Source of the DNA: VYDC01 sp963667515
Lineage (GTDB): Bacteria; Chloroflexota; Dehalococcoidia; UBA2979
Assembly (NCBI GenBank): GCA_963667515.2
Contig: CAXXXY010000008.1
Coordinates: forward strand, 186,001 to 250,000
Length of the DNA: 64,000 nucleotides
Direction: 5' to 3'
The translations under genes and the position numbers were made by a program. Shown piece by piece: positions 17,128-24,688 of this stretch. Every line of letters begins with the position of its first letter. The stretch's first letter is position 1. The notes below the pieces were generated by a model, which made no database searches, was not told the DNA's origin, and saw nothing but the letters and a program-made list of their open reading frames with translations.

Positions 17128-17751
17128 CTAGCGGTCCGGCGACGCGGCACGCGAGCCGGCTGGCCCCGCGGCGGGCGCGGCCGCCCAGCGTCGCGCGGGC
17201 CGGCGCAGCAGGCCGAGGCGGCGCGGCGGCCAGTAGCGCGCGAGCACGACGCCCTCCACGGCGGCGAGTGGGATCGGGCCGAGCTCGCGGCTGTCGGTGC
17301 TCGCGTCGCGGCGGTCGCCCAGCAGGAAGAGCTCGCCAGCGCCCAGCCGCGAGACGCCGCGGTAGCTCGCCGCCGGCGCCTCCCCCAAGGCGTACGGCTC
17401 CAGCAGCTCGCGGCCGTTCACCTGCACGACATCGCCGACGCGCAGCGACTCGCCGGGGAGCCCGACGACGCGCTTGAGCAGCAGCCGCCCCGAGCGGTCG
17501 CGCGCCGCGACGACGAGGCCAAAGGCGCCCGCCTACGCGCTCCGCTGGGTGGCGGCGAGTGGCGGCCCGCGGCGCAGCAGCAGCCAATCGCCGGGCTGAA
17601 GCGCCGGGCGCATCGAGCTGCCCGCCACCTCGACGCGGTAGAGCCGCCGCCGCGCGAGGGCGCCGAGCACGGCCAGCCCCGCGGCGAGGGCGGCGAGGGC
17701 GGCGAGGGCAGCGCCGCACCACCGGGGGGCTGGCCACGAGGGCCGCGTCAC
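17128..17751 (-). pseudogene. SodX-like signal peptidase (S26), interrupted by an in-frame TAG
   Basis: One membrane segment (CGAALAALAALAAGLAVLGAL) is followed by VEVAGSSMRPALQPGDWLLLRRG, with the catalytic Ser in GSSMRP. An in-frame TAG at 17533-17535 then stops the protein at 72 residues. The same frame continues with LVVAARDRSGRLLLKRVVGLPGE (general-base Lys), VNGRELLEPYA and FLLGDRRDASTDSRELGPIP, ending at 17128. Ser and Lys are thus on opposite sides of the stop. The gene is 49 bp downstream of sodN; in actinobacteria such a peptidase removes the leader of NiSOD to expose the nickel-binding His1. If the stop is real, maturation must depend on readthrough, re-initiation or another peptidase. 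Confidence 0.85.
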
Positions 17752-17799
17752 CGCGGCCCTCGTCGTGCGTTCATCGAGCCCCGAGCGGGGTGGGCGTCG

Positions 17800-18240
17800 T
17801 CAGCCCTGCTTCGTGGCGTGGAACATGTCGGCGAACTCGTCGACGGCCGCGCGCAGCGCCTTCGCGTCGTCCACGCTGGTCCCCTGCTTGCAGGCGCCCG
17901 CGAGCTTCATGATGTTCCAGACCTTCTCGTGCAGGTCGGGGAACCGCTCCACGTGTGGGGGCTTGAAGTAGTCGCCCCAGATCACGCGCACCTCGTGCTT
18001 GACGATCTCGGCGTGCTCCTCCTTGACGTGGACGTAGCGCGCGAGGGAGTTGAGCGCGGCGGCACCGGCCGGCGCATCGCCGAGGTCGGCGATCAGCGTC
18101 ATCATCTTCTCCACCGTCTCCGCGCCCTGCTGCGCGTTGTGCGGGTGGTAGATGCCGCAGGGGATGTCGCAGTGGGCGTGCCCGACCTCGGACGGTCGCA
18201 GCAGCCGCAGGGCTCCGGAGGCGAGACGGGCAGCGTTCAC
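17800..18240 (-). CDS. sodN: Nickel-containing superoxide dismutase precursor
   Basis: 146 residues from GTG 18240, chosen because GAGGAG lies about 7 bp upstream and it gives a normal propeptide. The mature enzyme starts at H23 after GHA: HCDIPCGIYHPHNAQQG is the nickel hook, with the N-terminal His and two Cys ligands. The rest (ARYVHVKEEHAEIVKHEV, WGDYFKPPHVERFP, NIMKLAGACKQG) is the four-helix bundle. It dismutates superoxide as a hexamer and needs proteolytic removal of the 22-residue leader by the peptidase encoded next to it. It is divergent from the Dabb gene across a 275-bp region in which I see no operator. Confidence 0.95.
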   Translation of the reverse strand: MNAARLASGALRLLRPSEVGHAHCDIPCGIYHPHNAQQGAETVEKMMTLIADLGDAPAGAAALNSLARYVHVKEEHAEIVKHEVRVIWGDYFKPPHVERFPDLHEKVWNIMKLAGACKQGTSVDDAKALRAAVDEFADMFHATKQG

Positions 18241-18457
18241 GGGAGGCTCCTCTTTCGCTGGGGCGCCGGCCGAGGCGGGCGCTCGATCGACGCGGGGCGC
18301 GCGCTCGCGAGTGGGTGGAGACGCCGCTCGGGGCGGCGCGCAGTCCCCGCCGCGGACGGCGCGCGCGATCGTGGCCGCGCCCCACGGGGGTGTCAACTCG
18401 CGCCGGTGCTCCCTCCCGCCGCCGTGCTGCGCCGTCCGCGCGGCCCGGGCGCGCCGC

Positions 18458-18465
18458 GCTAGACT
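18458..18465 (+). promoter_or_regulatory. Putative -10 element GCTAGACT for the Dabb gene
   Basis: GC followed by TAGACT, 50 bp upstream of the ATG at 18516; same form as the -10 candidates elsewhere in the window (GC-TAnnnT). Confidence 0.4.
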
Positions 18466-18515
18466 GCGCGCGCCCGGCGACGACGCGAGGGGGCCGGGCG
18501 GACCAGGAGGCGCGC

Positions 18516-18836
18516 ATGCGGCGACACATCTACAGCTTCCGCTTCAAGGACGGCACGACCGACGAGCAGATCGAGGCGGTGCGCGCGAGCTACGAGGCGA
18601 TGCGCGCGGCCGACCCGGACGGCTGGGCGCACTTCTCGATGGGGCCGAACATCTCCCAGTCGCGCCGCTCAACGCGCTACAACTACGTGGTGACGATCGA
18701 CTTCAACAGCTACAAGGCCTACCGCAACTACGAGGACAGCGACGCCCACGGCGCGATGGTGGAGCGCGACCTCACCCCGATCGTCGAGGCGCTCTCCGGC
18801 GTCGACTACGACATCGGCGAGACGCCGGCGGAGTAG
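18516..18836 (+). CDS. Stress-responsive A/B barrel (Dabb) domain protein
   Basis: 106 residues. ATG 18516 follows AGGAGG by five bases. The single dimeric alpha/beta-barrel domain shows MRRHIYSFRFKDGTTDEQIEAVR, HFSMGPNISQSRR, YVVTIDFNSYKAYRNYEDSD and HGAMVERDLTPIVEAL, the last resembling the usual H-x-x-F/V ending of Dabb proteins. Members range from plant stress proteins to polyketide cyclases and monooxygenases; no specific reaction can be assigned. It stands alone between sodN (divergent) and nuoB (convergent). Confidence 0.8.
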   Translation: MRRHIYSFRFKDGTTDEQIEAVRASYEAMRAADPDGWAHFSMGPNISQSRRSTRYNYVVTIDFNSYKAYRNYEDSDAHGAMVERDLTPIVEALSGVDYDIGETPAE

Positions 18837-18885
18837 CCGCCCGCCGCGAGGCGCGACGCCACGCGGGCCGATGCGGGCGCGCGAT

Positions 18886-19557
18886 CTAGCGGAGCGCGAC
18901 GCCGCCGGTGAGGCGCGTCGGGTCGTCCAGCCCCTCGAACGGCGGGAACAGCGACTCCAGCTCGCGGCGCAGCGGATCGCCGTCGGGCAGGTAGCGCGAG
19001 AAGTCGCCGTCGGGCTCGGGGCGGGGGCGCTCGCCGTCCCGCTCGTGGTGGCGGATGCGGTCCTGCAGCAGCATCAGCCCCTCCAGCAGCGACTCCGGCC
19101 GCGGCGGGCAGCCCGGCACGTAGACGTCCACCGGGCAGATCAGGTTGACGCCGGGCAGCACGGAGTAGGCGTAGGCGAAGGGGCCGCCCATGATCGCGCA
19201 GCCGCCCATCGAGATGACCCAGCGCGGCTCCGCCATCTGCAGGTAGATGCGGCGCACGGCCGGCGCCATCTTCCAGGTCACGGTGCCCGCCACGATCATC
19301 AGGTCCGCCTGCCGAGGCGACGCGCGGAAGACCTCGGAGCCGAAGCGCGCGATGTCGTAGCGGGAGGTCGCGGTCGTGATCATCTCGATGGCGCAGCAGG
19401 CGAGCCCGAACGTCACGGGCCACAGCGAGGAGGAGCGCGCCCAGTTCAGCACCCCGTCCACGGAGCTGAGCAGGACGTTCTTCCGCACCTCCTCCTCGAG
19501 GTCGAGGGGCACGATGTGCTCGGGCTCGTGCAGGGCCAGCGGCGAGGGCTGCGTCAT
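18886..19557 (-). CDS. nuoB: NADH-quinone oxidoreductase subunit B (NuoB)
   Basis: 223 residues. The ligands of cluster N2 are present: C54 and C55 (GLACCAIEM), C120 (SMGGCAIMGG) and C150 (YVPGCPPRPE). The body matches NuoB closely (RYDIARFGSEVFRASPRQAD, GTVTWKMAP), and a 45-residue charged C-terminal tail extends it. NuoB carries the terminal Fe-S cluster that reduces quinone in complex I. No other nuo gene is adjacent: nuoA would be expected upstream, where IS copy 4 lies 49 bp away, and nuoC downstream, where the Dabb gene lies. A -10-like GCTACGAT ends six bases before the ATG, so it may be transcribed as a leaderless gene. Confidence 0.95.
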   Translation of the reverse strand: MTQPSPLALHEPEHIVPLDLEEEVRKNVLLSSVDGVLNWARSSSLWPVTFGLACCAIEMITTATSRYDIARFGSEVFRASPRQADLMIVAGTVTWKMAPAVRRIYLQMAEPRWVISMGGCAIMGGPFAYAYSVLPGVNLICPVDVYVPGCPPRPESLLEGLMLLQDRIRHHERDGERPRPEPDGDFSRYLPDGDPLRRELESLFPPFEGLDDPTRLTGGVALR

Positions 19558-19563
19558 GGCGCG

Positions 19564-19571
19564 ATCGTAGC
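19564..19571 (-). promoter_or_regulatory. Putative -10 GCTACGAT giving a leaderless nuoB mRNA
   Basis: On the minus strand TACGAT ends six bases before the ATG at 19557, so a start site seven bases downstream would be the A of ATG. It lies between nuoB and IS copy 4, so the insertion left it intact. Confidence 0.45.
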
Positions 19572-19605
19572 CGCGCGCCGGGGGCCCGGCAAACGAGCGG
19601 CTAGC

Positions 19606-20655
19606 TGTACTACCCAGGAAGGTTGTTCACAGGCGGGAGGCGGGGACGGCCCCGCCGACGCCGCCGTGCGGTCGGCGGTGATTGTAGCGGTAGAGCCAGC
19701 GTGGGAGCTGGCGCAGCCGCTCGGCGTTGGAGCGGTAGGGGCGGGCGTAGGCCCACTCGTTCTGCAGGATCTGGATGAAACGCTCGGCTTTGCCGTTCGT
19801 CTGCGGGCGGTAGGGCCGCGTGTGCGACAGCCGCACGTCTGCGGCAGCGGCGGCGCCGTGGAAGCTGCGGGCGACGGTGTAGGCCTTCGCGTTGTCGGTC
19901 AGGACCCGGCGCACGCGCACGCCACGCCGGCGGAAGGCCGCGAGCGCCTGCTCGAGGAAGGCGGCGCAGCTCGCGCCACGCTCGTCGGGCAGGACGGAGA
20001 CGTAGGCGTAACGGCTGTGGTCGTCGACGGCGACGTGTAGGTACTCCAGCCCCAGCGAACGCCGCGAATGCGGCCCGGAGCGCGTCTCGGCGAAGCCAGG
20101 CGCCATTCGCTTGCCGCCGCCCTCGGGGACGCGCCCGAGCTTCTTCACGTCGAGATGCAGCAGGTCGCCGGGGGCGTCGTGCTCGTAGCGGACCGGCTCC
20201 CGGGTGACGCGGTGCAGGCGGTCGAGCCGGTTGAGGCCGCGGCGCCGCAGCACGGCGTAGACCGTGGAGCGGGCGACCCCGAGCGCCCACTGGATGCGAT
20301 GCGGCCCGAATCCCTGCGTGCGTCGCACGGCGCAGATGCGTCGCTCCAGCTCGGGCGGCGTGCGCCGGGGATGCGCGCGCGGGGCGGAGCTGCGGTCCTC
20401 GAGCCCTGCCGCTCCCTCCGCCCGGAAGCGCCCCAGCCACTTGGCAACGGTGTGGCGGGAGACGCGGAAGTGGCGAGCGACCTCAGCCTGGGGCCAGCCG
20501 GCGTCCACTTCCCGCACGAGCTCGAGTCGGGTCAGCGGCGTCAGCCGCGCGTTACGATGGGCCATGAGGGTGTCCTCTCCTCGCTACTGCCGTGCTGTCA
20601 CACACAGCAGCGGGCGAGGCCCCTCATCCTGTCAACAACCTACGTGGGAACTACA
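19606..20655 (-). mobile_element. IS481-family insertion sequence, copy 4
   Basis: 1050 bp, flanked by GCTAGC at 19600-19605 and 20656-20661. It lies between the nuoB promoter and the TAG stop of rfbF; the right-hand duplication contains that stop. The coding sequence matches copy 1. Confidence 0.95.
19627..20565 (-). CDS. IS481 family transposase (copy 4, consensus sequence)
   Basis: 312 residues, identical at protein level to copy 1, with the D139, D224, E261 triad. Together with copy 1 it is the likely source of transposase activity in the window. Confidence 0.95.
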   Translation of the reverse strand: MAHRNARLTPLTRLELVREVDAGWPQAEVARHFRVSRHTVAKWLGRFRAEGAAGLEDRSSAPRAHPRRTPPELERRICAVRRTQGFGPHRIQWALGVARSTVYAVLRRRGLNRLDRLHRVTREPVRYEHDAPGDLLHLDVKKLGRVPEGGGKRMAPGFAETRSGPHSRRSLGLEYLHVAVDDHSRYAYVSVLPDERGASCAAFLEQALAAFRRRGVRVRRVLTDNAKAYTVARSFHGAAAAADVRLSHTRPYRPQTNGKAERFIQILQNEWAYARPYRSNAERLRQLPRWLYRYNHRRPHGGVGGAVPASRL

Positions 20656-20656
20656 G

Positions 20657-21451
20657 CTAGCCGCCCGCGGGGACGGGCTCGTACCACACCTTCCACGGGG
20701 CGTCGGAGGCCCAGAGGGACTCCAGCAACTCGCGGTCGCGGATGGTGTCCATGTTTTGCCAGAAGCCGTCGTGGCGGTACGCGGAGAGCTCGCTCTCGTT
20801 GGCCAGCTGCTCCATCGGCTCGCGCTCCCACACCGTGTCGTCGGCGGCGATGTAGTCGATCGCCTGCGGCTCGAGCACGAAGAAGCCGCCGTTGATCCAG
20901 GCGCCGTCGCCGCCGGGCTTCTCGTGGAAGGAGGCGATTCGATCCTGCCCCTGCGCCAGGCTGAGCGCGCCGAAGCGGCCCGCGGGCTGTACCGCGGTCA
21001 GCGTGGCCAGCGTGCCCTGCCGGCGGTGGAAGTCCACCAGCCCGGCCACGTTCACGTCGGAGACGCCGTCGCCGTAGGTCATGCAGAAGGTGTCGTCGCC
21101 GAGCAGGTGGCGGACGCGGCGCAGCCGGCCGCCCGTCATCGTCTCCTCGCCGGTGTCGACGAGCGTCACGCGCCACGGCTCGGCGGCCGCGGTGTGCACC
21201 TTCATCGCGTTCACCCGCAGGTCGAAGGTGACGTCGGCCGTGCGCAGGAAGTAGTTGGCGAAGAACTCCTTGATGACGAAGCCCTTGTAGCCCAGGCAGA
21301 TCACGAAGTCGTTGACGCCGTGCTCGGCGTAGCCCTTCATGATGTGCCAGAGGATCGGCCGGCCGCCGATCTCCACCATCGGCTTCGGGCGGACGCCCGT
21401 CTCTTCCGAGAGGCGGGTGCCGTAGCCGCCCGCAAGGATGACTGCCTTCAT
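20657..21451 (-). CDS. rfbF: Glucose-1-phosphate cytidylyltransferase
   Basis: 264 residues from ATG 21451. The nucleotidyltransferase signature is MKAVILAGGYGTRLSEETGVRPKPMVEIG. The RfbF-specific features follow: ILWHIMKGYAEHGVNDFVICLGYKG, TFCMTYGDGVSDVN, GAWINGGFFVLEP and DGFWQNMDTIRD. It makes CDP-glucose from CTP and glucose-1-phosphate, the first step to CDP-3,6-dideoxyhexoses or CDP-6-deoxyheptoses in O-antigen. The usual rfbG dehydratase is not adjacent, perhaps displaced by rearrangement at IS copy 4, whose duplication carries the stop codon. Operator F with four repeats lies 53 bp upstream. Confidence 0.93.
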   Translation of the reverse strand: MKAVILAGGYGTRLSEETGVRPKPMVEIGGRPILWHIMKGYAEHGVNDFVICLGYKGFVIKEFFANYFLRTADVTFDLRVNAMKVHTAAAEPWRVTLVDTGEETMTGGRLRRVRHLLGDDTFCMTYGDGVSDVNVAGLVDFHRRQGTLATLTAVQPAGRFGALSLAQGQDRIASFHEKPGGDGAWINGGFFVLEPQAIDYIAADDTVWEREPMEQLANESELSAYRHDGFWQNMDTIRDRELLESLWASDAPWKVWYEPVPAGG

Positions 21452-21503
21452 GCCCGCTCCCTCAGAGATTGCGCCTCGACTGCCGATAGTCTGGTCGGAG
21501 CCC

Positions 21504-21541
21504 GTGGAGCGGCTGTCGAGCGCCCGTCACCGCCCCGTCGA
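21504..21541. promoter_or_regulatory. Operator F: four 11-bp-spaced half-sites upstream of rfbF
   Basis: Plus strand GTGGA (21504), GTCGA (21515), GTCAC (21526) and GTCGA (21537), exact 11-bp steps. The first unit, GTGGAGCGGCTGTCGAG, recurs base for base in operator G 2.7 kb away. Confidence 0.6.
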
Positions 21542-21643
21542 CCGGCGCTCCACCTCGCGGGGCGCTCGTCGGGGCGCATGGGCCGGGCGGGCGGGGCGGG
21601 CCGGCCGGCGCCCCCCGCAGGCCGCGCGCCAGGGAGGATCGCG

Positions 21644-22825
21644 GTGAGCGACGGCGGCGGGGTGGACGCGGAGGTCGTGGTGGCGGGGGCCGGCGCCGTC
21701 GGCCTGGCTGTCGCCGCGCGCCTCTCGCGCGAGCGCTCCGTGCTGGTCGTCGAGCGGTTGGAGGGCCCGGCGCGCGAGACCAGCGCCCACAACTCGCAGG
21801 TGGTGCACGCCGGCATCTACTACCCCACGGGGACGCTGAAGCACCGCCTCTGCCTCGCCGGCAACCGCGCGCTCTACGCCTGGTGCGAGGGGCGCGGGGT
21901 GCGGGTCGCGCGCACGGGGAAGCTGATCGCGGCGCTCGCCGAGGAGGAGCGCGGCGGGCTGGAGCGCGTCTGGGAGCAGGCAGCGGCGAACGGGGTGCAG
22001 GGCATGGAGCGCCTCACGGGCGCCGAGGCGCGCGCGCTGGAGCCGGCCGTGCCCTTCGTCGCGGCGCTGCGCTCCGACTCCACGGGGGTGGTCGACGCGT
22101 TCGGCTACGCGCGCTCGCTGGAGAGCGCCGCGCGCGAGCAGGGCTCGCTCTTCGTCTACCGGCACGAGCTGCGCGCCGCCGCCCGCCGCGAGGGCGGCTT
22201 CGAGCTCGCGCTCGCCGATCCGGACGGCGCGCCGCAGGCGCTGCGCTGCTCGGTGCTGGTGAACGCGGCGGGGCACGGCGCTCCCGCCATCGCCGAGGCG
22301 GCGGGCTATCCCCTCGACGGGGCCGCCACGGGGAACGGCGAGGGCGTGCCGGTGCTGCGGCAGCGCGTGAACCAGGGGCGCTACTACGACGTGGTGGACG
22401 CGCCGCTTGCGCGCTCCGTGACGCGGCCCGTCTACCCGGTGCCGGCGGGCTCGGGCGACATGCCGGAGCACATGGCGAAGGCCGGCGGGCTGGGCGTGCA
22501 CCTGACCGTCGACCTGGACGGCGGGGCGCACCTGGGGCCGGACACGGAGTGGTTGCCCGACGGCGCGCCGCTCGACTACCGCGCCGACGACGAGCGGCGC
22601 GCGGCGTTCCTCGCGGCCGGGCAGCGGCTGCTGCCCGCGCTCACCGACGAGGGCATTGCGCCGGGGCAGGTGGGGTACCGCCCCAAGCTGCACGCGCCGG
22701 GGGAGCCGCCCGCGGACTTCCTGATCTGGCACGACCGCGGCTACGTGCACCTGGGCGGCATCGAGTCGCCGGGCCTCACCGCGTCGCTCGCGATCGCGGA
22801 GCAGGTGGCGGAGGCGCTCCGCTAG
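21644..22825 (+). CDS. FAD-dependent oxidoreductase, L-2-hydroxyglutarate oxidase (LhgO)-like
   Basis: 393 residues from GTG 21644 with GGGAGG upstream. The N-terminal FAD-binding motif VVVAGAGAVGLAVAARLS is followed by SAHNSQVVHAGIYYPTGTLK, the family hallmark, then VLVNAAGHGAP, a substrate-binding part and a C-terminal GGIESPGLTASLAIAEQVA. LhgO-type enzymes oxidise L-2-hydroxyglutarate, a damage product, to 2-oxoglutarate and pass electrons to the quinone pool. The gene stands alone, divergent from rfbF and convergent with the glycoside hydrolase. The substrate is assigned by family only. Confidence 0.85.
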   Translation: MSDGGGVDAEVVVAGAGAVGLAVAARLSRERSVLVVERLEGPARETSAHNSQVVHAGIYYPTGTLKHRLCLAGNRALYAWCEGRGVRVARTGKLIAALAEEERGGLERVWEQAAANGVQGMERLTGAEARALEPAVPFVAALRSDSTGVVDAFGYARSLESAAREQGSLFVYRHELRAAARREGGFELALADPDGAPQALRCSVLVNAAGHGAPAIAEAAGYPLDGAATGNGEGVPVLRQRVNQGRYYDVVDAPLARSVTRPVYPVPAGSGDMPEHMAKAGGLGVHLTVDLDGGAHLGPDTEWLPDGAPLDYRADDERRAAFLAAGQRLLPALTDEGIAPGQVGYRPKLHAPGEPPADFLIWHDRGYVHLGGIESPGLTASLAIAEQVAEALR

Positions 22826-22835
22826 CCCAGCGCGC

Positions 22836-24070
22836 TCAGCGCGGCCCCGTGTCGTCGCGGCTGCGCGCCAGCTCGGCGGCGGCCGTGAGATCGATGTGCA
22901 TGCCGTCGTTCGTCGACCCGGGGAACAGCGACCACGCCCACGAGCCTGCGTAGCCCTTGTCGTAGAAGTCGCGGTAGCGCGCGGCAGCGTCCGTGCTGGG
23001 GCCGGCGAAGAACTCGCCGATCACGAGCGGCGCGTCCAGGCCATAGCGCTCGCGCACCTCGGCGTAGTCGGTGCAGCGGGCGCACCAGTTGCCGCCGGGC
23101 CGTCCGGTGGAGTCGGGGCTGTACATGTAGTCGTACCAATGGGCCTGGTAGAAATCGAGGCCGAGGTCGGTCCACATCGGCAGGCCGTCCAGCATCGCCG
23201 AGCCGACTGTGACGTAGGTGTCGGACTCGGCGCGTATTGCCTCCACCACCGCGCGCGCCGTCTCCACCACGTCCTCCTGCGAGCGCATGTTGTCCCAGAT
23301 GTCCCACTCCGGCTCGTTGAAGATCTCCCACGCCAGCACGCGCGGCTCGTCGGCGTAGCGCGCGAAGAGCGGCGCGAGCGCCTGCGCGAGCTGCGCCCGC
23401 TGCTGCGGGTCCGCCAGCCACGATTCGGGGAGATGGCTGGGCATGGAGAAGAGCACGAAGACGTAGCGCAGGTCGAACTCGCGCGCGAGCTCGATCGCGG
23501 CGTCGAAGTCCTCGTAGACCTGCGGCTTCAGGCGCAGCGGGGCGCCGTCCGCGTCGCGCTCGATCTGCCAGGCGTCGCCCTCGAAGGTCCACCAGCGCGC
23601 GACGTGGATGTCGCTCTCCTGCAGCTCGGCGAAGCGCTCGGCGATCGCCGCCCGCGCGGCCGGCTGGCTCACGCCGCCGTCGTCGCCGCAGCCGAAGTCG
23701 CACGCCCAGCGGTGCCACGCGACGTTCACGCCCAGCAGGTGCCAGCCCTCGCCGTCGACCTCGATGCTCGCGGCCGCGTGGGTGCCGTCGGCGCCCGCGG
23801 TCGATGTCGCGCTCGGCGTCGGCGTTGGGGGGGGGGCGCGGGGAGGGCGTTCGGCGTGGGCGTCGAGGTGGCAGCAGGGGTGCCGGCCGGCGCCGGGGAA
23901 GCGCTGGGCGTCGGGCTCGCCGTGGAGCTCGCCGGCGCGCTGCCCTGCGCAGCCGCGATGTCCATCCGATCGCCGCCGAGCTGTGCGCCCAGCCCCACGC
24001 CCGCGAGCGTGGCCACAGCGACGAGCACGGCGATGACGATGAGGGTGGACACCGGCACGCGGGCTGTCAT
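22836..24070 (-). pseudogene. Membrane-anchored glycoside hydrolase (cellulase-like TIM barrel), out of frame at a C10 tract
   Basis: The catalytic part (22836 to about 23810) reads LLGVNVAWHRWACDFGCG, VLAWEIFNEPEWDIWD (acid/base Glu in NEP), YQAHWYDYMYSPDS and APLVIGEFFAG (nucleophile Glu), a clan GH-A hydrolase with no family fixed by eye. In another frame upstream, ATG 24070 starts MTARVPVSTLIVIAVLVAV, a membrane anchor, then a Ser/Thr/Pro-rich linker. The frames meet at ten consecutive C (plus strand G, 23827-23836) in the linker; 8 or 11 C would join them. Translation now ends soon after the anchor unless a downstream GTG (23729) is used. It may trim or modify the polysaccharide made here. 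Operator G is 130 bp upstream. Confidence 0.8.
23827..23836. repeat. G10/C10 homopolymer inside the glycoside-hydrolase gene
   Basis: Ten G on the plus strand, in the Pro linker between membrane anchor and catalytic domain, exactly where the frame changes. It is either a phase-variable tract or a length-calling error. Confidence 0.8.
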
Positions 24071-24199
24071 CGGCAGCTCTCCTTCGATTCGCGCCCTCGA
24101 CAGGCGTGCGGGGGCGCCCGCACGGGCGGCGCCGCGCCGTCGCGGCGGCACGCCTCGCGCGGACGCCCGCACCCCGCCCAGACAGGCTCGCGGGCCGGG

Positions 24200-24237
24200 G
24201 TGGAGCGGCTGTCGAGCCGAGGTCGATCGCTCGTACT
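24200..24237. promoter_or_regulatory. Operator G: four 11-bp-spaced half-sites upstream of the glycoside hydrolase
   Basis: Plus strand GTGGA (24200), GTCGA (24211), GTCGA (24222) and GTACT (24233). It sits in a divergent region and could also act on the small membrane-protein gene at 24339. Confidence 0.5.
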
Positions 24238-24277
24238 CGTCCTACACCGCGGCGGCCGGGACGTGCGCGGGTTGCGT

Positions 24278-24285
24278 GCTAGCAT
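24278..24285 (+). promoter_or_regulatory. Putative -10 GCTAGCAT upstream of small membrane protein 1
   Basis: The 12-base string CGTGCTAGCATC at this site is nearly repeated (CGTGCTAGCATT) at 26309-26320 upstream of the paralogous gene, at similar distance (about 50-60 bp) from the start codon. Confidence 0.5.
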
Positions 24286-24338
24286 CGGGCCCAGATGGAG
24301 CAGGGTCAGAGCGAGTTCGTGGGGGGCTAGCGACGATT

Positions 24339-24641
24339 ATGCCGCTAGAGCTGCTGTTGCTCGCGATCGGGATGTTTCTCATGCTGACGTTCGCAGCCGG
24401 CACGTGGGGCTGGCGCGAGGTCGTCCGACAGGTCTCGATGGGCCTCGCGCTCTCCTTCGTGGGGAGCGCGCCGCTGGTGGCGCTGCTGGCGGCGCTCCAG
24501 GGCGACCCGCAGCTGCTGCTGGCTGCCGGAGGGCTGCTGCTGCTCGCGCTGGCGACGCTGCTGGTTTCCCGCGTCCTGGCCGAGGTGCGGGACGACGAGC
24601 TGCCGGACGCGGCCCAAATTCCCTCCGAGCTGCCGCGCTAG
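24339..24641 (+). CDS. Small membrane protein, paralogue 1
   Basis: 100 residues from ATG 24339. Three hydrophobic stretches are visible: an N-terminal helix (LELLLLAIGMFLMLTFAAG), the segment ALSFVGSAPLVALLAALQG and LLLAAGGLLLLALATLLV, with TWGWREVVRQVSMGLALSF between the first two. A charged tail follows. It aligns with the protein at 26380-26670 over its whole length (shared GWRE-x2-RQ-x3-GLA-SF). No family recognised. The two genes flank the SGNH hydrolase and share a promoter-like sequence, so they probably belong to one system. No clear ribosome-binding site is seen. Confidence 0.65.
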   Translation: MPLELLLLAIGMFLMLTFAAGTWGWREVVRQVSMGLALSFVGSAPLVALLAALQGDPQLLLAAGGLLLLALATLLVSRVLAEVRDDELPDAAQIPSELPR

Positions 24642-24688
24642 CCGCCCGGCCCGCGGTTCGCCCGCTGCCTGCCCGCCACTGCCGCCCG

